DNA of 8,601 nucleotides, from NCBI GenBank assembly GCA_900547195.1, contig URFQ01000095.1, forward strand, positions 1 to 8,601, written 5' to 3'. Each line of letters begins with the position of its first letter. Position 1 is the stretch's first letter. This DNA comes from an uncultured Butyricicoccus sp. (GTDB lineage Bacteria; Bacillota; Clostridia; Oscillospirales; Butyricicoccaceae). Made by a program: the position numbers and the translations under genes. This document shows positions 1 to 5,350 of this stretch, piece by piece. The notes under the pieces were generated by a model, which made no database searches, was not told the DNA's origin, and worked only from the letters and a program-made list of their open reading frames with translations.

Positions 1-166
1 GAGCCGGCGGTGGGCAGGGACGGTCTGCGTCGTTTTCATGCAGAATAGCGTTTACGCGCTCGCTCATAGAAGGCTGCGGCTGGGAATCTGCAGAGGCAGC
101 AAAAGCGCTGGCGCAGAAGGCTGTCAAAACTGTACCGGTAACGAGAATTTTTTTCATGTTCAACAT
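1..166 (-). CDS. Exported protein of unknown function, N-terminal 55 residues (partial)
   Basis: The first 55 codons of a gene that runs off the left edge. The start is an ATG at 166, 8 bases after AAGGAG (175-180). A second in-frame ATG three codons on (157) lacks good spacing. The N-terminus is a classic Sec signal peptide: lysines at positions 5-6, a hydrophobic stretch (about 7-20), then ASAFA before a likely cleavage site near residue 23. The mature part seen is short, polar and proline-rich (SQPQPSMSERV, then a C-P-C-like DRPCPPPA). This suggests a secreted or cell-wall protein, but I do not recognise the family. The gene diverges from a response-regulator gene across about 230 bases, so control by that regulator is possible but inferred. 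That a signal-peptide protein starts here is fairly sure; its function is unknown. Confidence 0.7.
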   Translation of the reverse strand, partial: MLNMKKILVTGTVLTAFCASAFAASADSQPQPSMSERVNAILHENDADRPCPPPA

Positions 167-394
167 TAGAATCACTCCTTATATTTTTATTGCTTATTAA
201 TCCTATACAGCAGTTAAGGAATTGCTTTTGGTTGTTCCTTAACTTTGCTTACATTGTACAGGCATATTATGACTTTTTTATGTTTTTTGACTTAATTTAA
301 GCTGAAAAATATCTTTTTTTGCGTCATACTTTTAACACACATAGACGTTAAAATGTAATATAATGAAAGAAAGGTGACATAAGGAGGCTTTGCG
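167..394. promoter_or_regulatory. Divergent intergenic region between exported-protein gene and response regulator
   Basis: This AT-rich stretch of about 230 bases must hold promoters for both divergent genes. On the plus strand TTAACA (332-337) lies 16 bases before TGTAAT (354-359), overlapping a perfect TATAAT (359-364). A second possible pair is TTGACT (287-292), 17 bases, TATCTT (310-315). On the minus strand TATAGG (207 to 202) is a weak -10 candidate without a clear -35. The inverted repeat at 212-244 is listed separately. No small gene is visible here. Confidence 0.5.
212..244. repeat. 10-bp perfect inverted repeat, candidate operator
   Basis: AGTTAAGGAA (212-221) and TTCCTTAACT (235-244) are exact reverse complements separated by 13 bases. 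They lie 46-78 bases upstream of the exported-protein start. Neither strand has a T-run after the hairpin, so a terminator is unlikely. Its place in a divergent promoter region next to a response regulator suggests a regulator-binding site or an mRNA leader hairpin; this is inference. Confidence 0.45.
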
Positions 395-748
395 ATGAAA
401 AAGATACTTATCGCTGATGATAATAAACAGATTACGACAATTTTATCCGGCTATGCCAAAAAGGAAGGCTTTGAGCCTGTTATTGCGTTGGACGGAGCAG
501 AGGCACTGGATAAATATCTGCAGTATGAAAATGAAATTGCTGTCGTGCTGCTGGATGTTATGATGCCGGAGATAGATGGCTTTGAGGTTTGCAACAATAA
601 TGTCTGCGAGACGGCGGCTGCGCTCGGAGTATGGATAATAATACGCATCCGAACCACGAAGCTGGCCGGACAGGTTCGGCGGCGCGGCATTGGAATGCAA
701 TGCCAAATGCAGGTCGAAATTCCCGGCATTGGACGCGCGGATGGATGA
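395..748 (+). pseudogene. Truncated response regulator (receiver domain N-terminal half) fused to antisense amidase sequence
   Basis: Residues 1-66 are a clear CheY-like receiver domain. They start MKKILIADD with the acidic pocket D8-D9, carry the phospho-acceptor D54 in VLLDVMMP, and continue to IDGFEVC (60-66). The start ATG at 395 follows AAGGAGG (381-387) by 7 bases. From about base 593 onward the frame is only the antisense of the amidase gene. The remaining 51 residues resemble no protein family, and the frame ends at 746-748. Missing are the second half of the receiver (switch Thr/Ser, the conserved Lys) and any DNA-binding output domain. The full-length parent was probably an OmpR/PhoB-type regulator of about 230 residues, judging from the family. 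The product is most likely non-functional. An assembly chimera cannot be excluded. Confidence 0.75.
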
Positions 749-913
749 AGCTGCGGTCATATCCGGCGTGTTGCGCACATATTCGATTCCGGATGCGGTG
801 AGGTACGGTTCCATAGCGTCCGCAACCAGGTTCATGTAGTATTCTTCGCTGCCATTTCCATCGTAAAACAGGTTGTACTCTTGTGTCGACGGGCTCAAAT
901 AGATGATCGGCAT
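443..913 (-). pseudogene. Truncated N-acetylmuramoyl-L-alanine amidase (Amidase_3-like), fused to antisense response-regulator sequence
   Basis: Residues 1-114 (bases 913-572) match the short clostridial amidase group that begins MPxIYLSPSTQEYN. They include the GSEEYYMN segment, in which a Glu is the likely second zinc ligand, and LHLALHSNAA, in which H73 is a likely zinc ligand. They end at ADIIVANLKAIY. Intact family members continue with a further 60 or so residues carrying the catalytic Glu near the C-terminus; that part is absent. After about base 572 the frame reads antisense through the response-regulator gene and stops at 443. The ATG at 913 follows AAAGGAGG (about 923-930). The intact enzyme would cleave the MurNAc-L-Ala bond of peptidoglycan. 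The first zinc histidine of classical Amidase_3 (DPGHGG) is replaced by SPSTQE here. The fragment should be inactive. The family call is from recalled sequence patterns. Confidence 0.7.
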
Positions 914-976
914 GACATTTCTCCTCCTTTGGTCTCTCGGATATGTCAGCCTATGAAGCGGCGCGGTGAAAGGTGC

Positions 977-1534
977 TTACCACAGGGTAAGCTGTCCATC
1001 AAGCGCTGTCCGCCGCAGAATTTTGCCCGGTGCACGCAGCAATTTTATCGCCCGCGCCGGATCGTTCAGCCAGGTACGCATCTCACCTTCTTCCAAAACC
1101 ACCGGCATGCGGTCGTGAATCGCCTCCATGCAGGTGCTTGCTGCGGTTGTCAGGATGCAGTAAAAGCGCCCACCCGCTGTCTCTTCATAAATACCAGCCA
1201 AAAAGATAGCTCTTCCGGTATCAAAGCGATATGGATGCCGCGCACTGTCCCATTCAAAAAAACTGCTTGCAGGAATCGCGCAGCGCCGCAGACGCAGGCA
1301 GTCCCGAAACATGGGTTTTTCATGCGCGGTCTCTGCCCGTGCGTTGATCATTCTCCGTGCCTCGCGCACAAATCCCCAGTTCTGCATCTGCACACCAATT
1401 TTTCCACCGCGTGCGATCAGCACCGGCGCATCCATCCCCGGCCGGACTTCGCCAGGCTGCCAGTCTTCTTCCTGCGCGGCAACGCGGTCAAGCAGCGGAG
1501 CCACACCCAGAGAAAACTCATATCGTCCGCACAT
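977..1534 (-). CDS. yedK: SRAP domain protein (YedK/HMCES family), abasic-site DNA-protein crosslinker
   Basis: A single SRAP domain of 185 residues. After removal of Met1, Cys2 of MCGRY is the nucleophile that, in this family, forms a thiazolidine crosslink with abasic sites in single-stranded DNA, shielding them from strand breakage. Other family active-site residues are present: N64 with R66 in NARAE, E94 in SFFEW, and H140 in IHDRMPVVL. The protein is shorter than E. coli YedK (about 220 residues), mainly in the N-terminal loops. Start ATG 1534 follows AAAGGGGG (1542-1549) by 7 bases. It lies downstream of nrdR, and an intrinsic terminator of nrdR ends only 2 bases before its ribosome binding site. 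No LexA-type box was seen upstream. All four key residues are intact, so it is probably active. Confidence 0.93.
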   Translation of the reverse strand: MCGRYEFSLGVAPLLDRVAAQEEDWQPGEVRPGMDAPVLIARGGKIGVQMQNWGFVREARRMINARAETAHEKPMFRDCLRLRRCAIPASSFFEWDSARHPYRFDTGRAIFLAGIYEETAGGRFYCILTTAASTCMEAIHDRMPVVLEEGEMRTWLNDPARAIKLLRAPGKILRRTALDGQLTLW

Positions 1535-1541
1535 ACGCTTT

Positions 1542-1549
1542 CCCCCTTT
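1542..1549 (-). promoter_or_regulatory. Ribosome binding site of yedK
   Basis: AAAGGGGG lies 7 bases before the ATG at 1534. It is unusual in beginning 2 bases after the T-run of the nrdR terminator. Confidence 0.6.
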
Positions 1550-1551
1550 AT

Positions 1552-1584
1552 AAAAACAGCCTACACCGTCTGTGCAGGCTGTTT
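1552..1584 (-). terminator. Intrinsic terminator after nrdR
   Basis: Bases 1554-1566 pair with 1572-1584: a 13-position stem with one A-C mismatch and a 5-base loop. In the minus direction the stem runs into TTTTT (1556-1552). It begins 6 bases after the nrdR stop codon and directly abuts the yedK ribosome binding site. Confidence 0.75.
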
Positions 1585-1590
1585 ACAGAT

Positions 1591-2046
1591 CTATTTTTCG
1601 CGAATCAGGGTATTTAACTCTTCCATAAAGGTATTGATATCCTTAAACTGCCGATAAACCGAGGCGAAACGCACGTAAGCAACCTCATCAATCGTACGCA
1701 GTTCTTCCATCACCATTTCACCGATCGTTTTGGACGAAACCTCAGATTCCAGCGTACCAAACAGCTTCTGCTCGACAGTATCGACCAGCTGTTCCAGACG
1801 TTGCTGAGGCACCGGACGCTTTTCGCAAGCCTTCATAACGCCCGTAAGCAGCTTTTCACGGTTGTATGGCTCACGCGTCCCATCCCGCTTAATCAGCATC
1901 AGCGGAAGGCGTTCCACCGTTTCATACGTTGTAAACCGCTTTCCGCACTTCAGGCATTCGCGGCGGCGGCGGATGCTGATCCCCTCGTCGGTTGGCCGGG
2001 AATCGACCACCTTGCTGTCTGCATAGTTACAGAATGGACATTTCAT
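1591..2046 (-). CDS. nrdR: Transcriptional repressor NrdR
   Basis: A full-length NrdR of 151 residues. The N-terminal zinc ribbon uses C3, C6, C31 and C34 (MKCPFC and CLKCGKRF) and includes the DSRPTDEG and basic SIRRRREC segments. The ATP-cone domain follows from about residue 48 (LPLMLIKRDGTREPYNREKL) to about 139, with VAYVRFASVYRQFKD near its end. In this family the ATP-cone senses ATP/dATP, and the oligomer represses ribonucleotide reductase genes by binding paired NrdR boxes. No nrd gene lies in the window. Start ATG 2046 has AGGTG (2054-2058) 7 bases upstream. It probably has its own promoter (extended -10 at 2078-2086) and ends in the hairpin at 1552-1584. Confidence 0.97.
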   Translation of the reverse strand: MKCPFCNYADSKVVDSRPTDEGISIRRRRECLKCGKRFTTYETVERLPLMLIKRDGTREPYNREKLLTGVMKACEKRPVPQQRLEQLVDTVEQKLFGTLESEVSSKTIGEMVMEELRTIDEVAYVRFASVYRQFKDINTFMEELNTLIREK

Positions 2047-2077
2047 AGTTCAACACCTACCTCGCTTACTGATTTTT

Positions 2078-2086
2078 AGTATACCA
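2078..2086 (-). promoter_or_regulatory. Likely nrdR promoter, extended -10
   Basis: TGGTATACT read on the minus strand is an extended -10 (TG, one base, TATACT) about 32 bases before the nrdR start. The -35 region (about 2101-2106, TTCCCT) is poor, which fits extended -10 promoters. No paired NrdR box was seen. Confidence 0.5.
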
Positions 2087-2141
2087 TTTTTTTGTGCCTG
2101 AGGGAAGCCCATCCGGTACATTTTCTGAAAAAAAGCTGCCA

Positions 2142-2957
2142 TCATGCATGGATTTCGTAGCCTGCAGCACGCGCTTTACGGCGCAGGAACTGTGCGGCAT
2201 CCACAATCTGGCGTTCCTCAGTGTAGTTCGAGGAGTAAACTTCAATCAATGTCTGATTGTTGTATCCAACGTCACGCAGGGAACCCAACAGCTCCCCGTA
2301 ATCAAAGATTCCCTCCCCAGGCAGCAAGCAGCTGTGCACTTCATCAAAGTCATTGATGTGCACATTGACGAGGCGCGGCGCGACCACTTCAAAGTATTCG
2401 CGCCAGCTGTGTCCGGCACGATGCGCTTGTTTAATATCCAGCGTGTAGCGCAGCTCCGGGATGTTCTGGAAAAGCAGCTTCAAATACGCCGGGTCACTCG
2501 ACCGGCACCATGCAACATTCTCCTGCGCCACAATCATGCCTTCCTCCGCCGCCGTGCGGCACAAGCGGTGATATCGTTCCAGCTTGCGCTCCACCGCTGA
2601 CGGGTTGTCCTGCATGCCCGGCATCTTCCGCTCGCCATGCAGGGTCAAATACTTCGCGCCAAGCGCAGCCGCCGTCGCAAAGTAGCGGCGGTATTGGTCA
2701 AAACCATCCTCGGTGCGGCGGACATATTCCGAAAACAGCAGGATGCCTTCCATCAGAGAAGTAAAGGGATGCACAGAAACCAATTCCAGGCCGTATTTCC
2801 CCAGCAGCCGTGCAAGCTCGCTGACATATGGCTCGCGGAACTCACTGTCCGTATTAAAGAAAATTTCGATGGTACGCAGGCCCAGCGCGGCAATCTGCGC
2901 GATTGCCTCTTCCAGAGGGCGCGGATAAAAACAGGCGGTGGAAATCCCGATTTTCAT
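2142..2957 (-). CDS. Xylose-isomerase-like TIM-barrel protein (sugar phosphate isomerase/epimerase family)
   Basis: A 271-residue single-domain protein of the AP_endonuc_2 / xylose-isomerase-like TIM-barrel superfamily. It begins MKIGISTACFYP, the usual first strand. Likely divalent-metal and substrate residues are H63 (SVHPF), E146 (VAQENVAW), D174 and H179 (LDIKQAH), H200 (NVHINDFD) and E239 (LIEVYSS). This pattern is typical of sugar or inositol epimerases/isomerases and of endonuclease IV relatives. The substrate cannot be read from the sequence, and no sugar-transport or catabolic gene is next to it. Start ATG 2957 follows AAAGGAGG (2963-2970) by 5 bases. It sits immediately downstream of the secDF terminator with no room for a separate promoter. 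The family call is secure; the specific function is unknown. Confidence 0.85.
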   Translation of the reverse strand: MKIGISTACFYPRPLEEAIAQIAALGLRTIEIFFNTDSEFREPYVSELARLLGKYGLELVSVHPFTSLMEGILLFSEYVRRTEDGFDQYRRYFATAAALGAKYLTLHGERKMPGMQDNPSAVERKLERYHRLCRTAAEEGMIVAQENVAWCRSSDPAYLKLLFQNIPELRYTLDIKQAHRAGHSWREYFEVVAPRLVNVHINDFDEVHSCLLPGEGIFDYGELLGSLRDVGYNNQTLIEVYSSNYTEERQIVDAAQFLRRKARAAGYEIHA

Positions 2958-2962
2958 GGTTG

Positions 2963-2970
2963 CCTCCTTT
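2963..2970 (-). promoter_or_regulatory. Ribosome binding site of the TIM-barrel gene
   Basis: AAAGGAGG lies 5 bases before the ATG at 2957 and only 3 bases after the T-run of the secF terminator. Confidence 0.65.
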
Positions 2971-2973
2971 CAG

Positions 2974-3005
2974 AAAAATGGGGATACCCCAAAAGGTACC
3001 CCCAT
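2974..3005 (-). terminator. Intrinsic terminator after secF
   Basis: Bases 2978-2988 pair with 2995-3005: an 11-position stem, GC-rich, with one A-C mismatch and a 6-base loop. In the minus direction it is followed by TTTTT (2978-2974). It starts 21 bases after the secF stop and abuts the ribosome binding site of the next gene. Confidence 0.75.
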
Positions 3006-3026
3006 GATGAAAACAAATTCCGTTGA

Positions 3027-3932
3027 TTACGCTTTTTTACGCAAATGCTTGCGGAAGAACGCCCACAACGAACTTGCCAGGAAGATCGATGAGTAAGCGC
3101 CGCTGATAATGCCTACCAGCAAGGGCAGCGTGAAATCACGCAGTGAGCTCACGCCCAGAATAAAGATCATACCGACTGTAAAAAGGGTGGTCAGCGTGGT
3201 GTTTACTGTACGGCCCAGGGTCTGCCAGATGGACTTCTCTGCAATATTCTCAAAAGACTCCTTGCGCGCGGTACGCATATTCTCGCGGACACGATCAAAT
3301 ACAATGATCGACGCATTGATCGAATAGCCAAGAATGGTCAGCGCCGCGGCAATGAAGTTCTGGTTAAGCGGGATCTGGAAGATGACATAAACCGACAGCA
3401 TGATCAGCAGATCATGGATCAGGCAGCAGACCGCCGCCAGGCCCGAAGTAAATTCAAAGCGGAGCGTGATATAGATCAGCATCAGGACAACCGCGATAAA
3501 CGCGGAGGTAAACGCCGCCTTTTTCAGATCATTGCCCACGCTCGCACTGACGTCGTCGCTCTTTTCCAGATCGTCATCCGACAGGCTGTACTTTTCCTTC
3601 ATGGCCGAAATGACCTTTTCGCGCTGCTCGGTGTCCAGACTGGTAGAACGAATCTGTACATGATCCTTGTCGGTGCCCGTGGCAACCGGGGCCTCCGGTT
3701 TCACGCCTGTCTGCTCTTCCACAAGGGCGGCGATTTCATCGGATACCTGGGCCGTCACTTCGGTGTGCATATTAAATTCCATTTGGGTACCGCCGGCAAA
3801 GTCAATTGCCAGATTGTACAGGTTTGTGCCAAACGGCAATAGGATCAGGCTTACAAGACCGGTGATGCAAAGCAGGACGGAGATGATGCCGAAGATCTTC
3901 AGGTTCTTAATAATCGGGAATTTACTCTTCAT
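3027..3932 (-). CDS. secF: Protein translocase subunit SecF
   Basis: SecF (301 residues) forms with SecD the membrane complex that uses the ion gradient to pull exported proteins out of the SecYEG channel. It has a first membrane segment (about 12-34), FAGGTQMEFN at the start of the external P4-type domain, then five membrane segments from about residue 142 onward. The TM4 signature is GYSINASIIVFDRVREN (about 202-218). At the place where most SecF proteins carry Asp (GYSxND), Ala207 stands instead. I chose ATG 3932 because AGGAGG (3942-3947) lies 9 bases before it. An in-frame ATG three codons earlier (3941) touches the ribosome binding site and is unlikely. It lies 18 bases after secD in the same operon. 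Confidence 0.95.
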   Translation of the reverse strand: MKSKFPIIKNLKIFGIISVLLCITGLVSLILLPFGTNLYNLAIDFAGGTQMEFNMHTEVTAQVSDEIAALVEEQTGVKPEAPVATGTDKDHVQIRSTSLDTEQREKVISAMKEKYSLSDDDLEKSDDVSASVGNDLKKAAFTSAFIAVVLMLIYITLRFEFTSGLAAVCCLIHDLLIMLSVYVIFQIPLNQNFIAAALTILGYSINASIIVFDRVRENMRTARKESFENIAEKSIWQTLGRTVNTTLTTLFTVGMIFILGVSSLRDFTLPLLVGIISGAYSSIFLASSLWAFFRKHLRKKA

Positions 3933-3950
3933 TTCGTACATCCTCCTTCC

Positions 3951-5276
3951 TTACACGCCGTAAACCTTGGGGTTTTTGATTTTGAAGTCAACCATGCGGT
4001 TGAGCAGGAAATGGGTGACCGTCAGCGCGGTGAACATCGAGATGATAACGCCCAGCCCAAGTGTCGTAGCAAAGCCTACAATCGTACCGCTGCCGAAGAG
4101 GAACAGCACGCCGGCGGCGATCAACGTCGTCACATTGGAGTCCAGAATGGCTGTAAACGCGCGCTTAAAGCCCGAATCGATGGCCGATTTCACCGTTTTG
4201 CCGTTGCGGATCTCCTCCTTGATACGCTCGAAAATCACAACGTTCGCGTCAACCGCCATGCCGATGGAAAGGATGATGCCTGCAATACCGGGCAGGGACA
4301 GGTTGACTTTCAGCAGGCCCAGAACAATGGCTTCAATGACAATGTAAAAGCCCAGCGCAATGACAGAAATAAAGCCCGGCAGCTTGTAAACCAGAATCAT
4401 GAAAATCGCGACCAGAACAATGCCGATGAGCGCGGCTTTCAGGCTGCTGCTCAGCGCGTTTGCGCCCAGCTGCGGGCCAACCGCACGCAGCTCCACCTGC
4501 TCGAGAGAGAACGGCAGAGCGCCGCTGCCAATCAGGTTGGCCAGCTGACGAGCGCTGTCTTCGGTAAAGTTGCCCTCAATGACACAGCTGTCATCGTCGA
4601 TGGTGGAAGATACCCTCGGAGAAGAAATCACCTGATTGTCCAGAACGATTGCCATATAGTTCATGCCGTCCGTCCTTGAGGAAATGGCCGCAGTCGCCTC
4701 CGCAAACTTTTTTGCACCATCCTTGGTGAACTGCAGGCTGATATAATATCCCGGGATTGCAGAACTGTTGCTTGCCCCATATTCCGAGCTTGCGCTTTTG
4801 ACGTCGCTGCCGGTCATCCATACTTTACCGTCCGCATCCATAAAAGACATCTGCGCGGTCTGGCCCAGCACCTGAACCGCCTCTTCCGGGTTCTTGATCT
4901 GGGGGATGTCAACCGTAATGCGGGTGTCGCCCTGCTGGGATACCTGTGCTTCGGTATAGCCCTCGCTGGTCAGGCGGTAACGCAGGATTTCGATGGCACT
5001 ATTCATATCCGCAGACAGGCGGCTGTTTTCGTAGCCTTCCGGAAGCTGTGCCTCAAAGGTGATCGACGAGCCTCCGACCAGGTCAAGGCCGCGGCGGATG
5101 CCGTTTTCGCTATCGAACACACTCGGGATAATTGTCTTTACGGTTCCTTCCGACGAGCCCTCGTCCGCGGAGCTGTCGCCGCCTCCCACCGGGATTGACA
5201 GTCCCGTAATGGCAGACACGCCCAGAAGCACGATTACAAGCATGACTGCAAGGAAGGAAATGATGCTTTTCTTCAC
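3951..5276 (-). CDS. secD: Protein translocase subunit SecD
   Basis: SecD (441 residues), partner of SecF in late steps of Sec export. It has an N-terminal membrane segment (about 4-28), then the external P1 region: DLVGGSSITFEA (about 66-77), then YRLTSEGYTEAQVSQQGDTRITVDIP. Five further membrane segments follow from about residue 278. The TM4 motif GMAVDANVVIFERIKEE (339-355) carries the ion-coupling Asp343. A GTG start at 5276 is chosen: AGGAGG (5286-5291) is 9 bases upstream, and the consensus promoter at 5314-5342 starts transcription downstream of the ATG at 5342 that would give a longer frame. A serine/glycine-rich linker (about 30-45) follows the first membrane segment. secF follows after 18 bases. 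Confidence 0.96.
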   Translation of the reverse strand: MKKSIISFLAVMLVIVLLGVSAITGLSIPVGGGDSSADEGSSEGTVKTIIPSVFDSENGIRRGLDLVGGSSITFEAQLPEGYENSRLSADMNSAIEILRYRLTSEGYTEAQVSQQGDTRITVDIPQIKNPEEAVQVLGQTAQMSFMDADGKVWMTGSDVKSASSEYGASNSSAIPGYYISLQFTKDGAKKFAEATAAISSRTDGMNYMAIVLDNQVISSPRVSSTIDDDSCVIEGNFTEDSARQLANLIGSGALPFSLEQVELRAVGPQLGANALSSSLKAALIGIVLVAIFMILVYKLPGFISVIALGFYIVIEAIVLGLLKVNLSLPGIAGIILSIGMAVDANVVIFERIKEEIRNGKTVKSAIDSGFKRAFTAILDSNVTTLIAAGVLFLFGSGTIVGFATTLGLGVIISMFTALTVTHFLLNRMVDFKIKNPKVYGV

Positions 5277-5285
5277 TTTCCAAAA

Positions 5286-5291
5286 CCTCCT
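5286..5291 (-). promoter_or_regulatory. Ribosome binding site fixing the GTG start of secD
   Basis: A perfect AGGAGG lies 9 bases before GTG 5276. There is no similar site before the upstream ATG at 5342, whose codon overlaps the -35 box. Confidence 0.8.
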
Positions 5292-5303
5292 AATGTTTTT
5301 ACA

Positions 5304-5329
5304 CATACGGCTTATTATACGCCCGTATG
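5304..5329. repeat. Inverted repeat flanking the secDF -10 box
   Basis: CATACGG (5304-5310) and CCGTATG (5323-5329) are exact reverse complements separated by 12 bases that contain the TATAAT box. One arm covers the expected transcription start. The position suits a repressor operator; the protein is unknown and the idea is inference. Confidence 0.4.
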
Positions 5330-5342
5330 CCCCTGTTGTCAA
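5314..5342 (-). promoter_or_regulatory. Consensus sigma-A promoter of secDF
   Basis: On the minus strand TTGACA (5342-5337) is followed after exactly 17 bases by TATAAT (5319-5314), a perfect match in boxes and spacing. The expected start near 5306-5307 gives a leader of about 30 bases carrying the secD ribosome binding site. The -35 box starts 9 bases past the purB stop codon. Confidence 0.88.
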
Positions 5343-5350
5343 ACGCGCGT

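Noticed and set aside
914..976. Small gene or terminator between yedK and the amidase fragment
   Set aside because: Only 63 bases, with the amidase ribosome binding site but no frame, hairpin with T-run or promoter pair that I can support.
881..1657. Long plus-strand open frame opposite yedK
   Set aside because: It has no recognisable domain and covers an intact SRAP gene with all catalytic residues on the minus strand. It is a shadow frame in GC-rich coding DNA.
2094..2115. Possible terminator between the TIM-barrel gene and nrdR
   Set aside because: The stem is short and interrupted, and on the minus strand it is followed by A's, not T's.
3933..3941. SecF start at ATG 3941
   Set aside because: Its ATG directly touches AGGAGG with no spacing; the ATG at 3932 has 9 bases and begins MKSKFPIIKN, as usual for SecF.
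5277..5342. SecD start at the upstream ATG (5342), adding 22 residues
   Set aside because: That ATG overlaps the -35 box of a perfect promoter, so it would not be transcribed from it. The GTG at 5276 has an ideal ribosome binding site and gives a normal SecD N-terminus.
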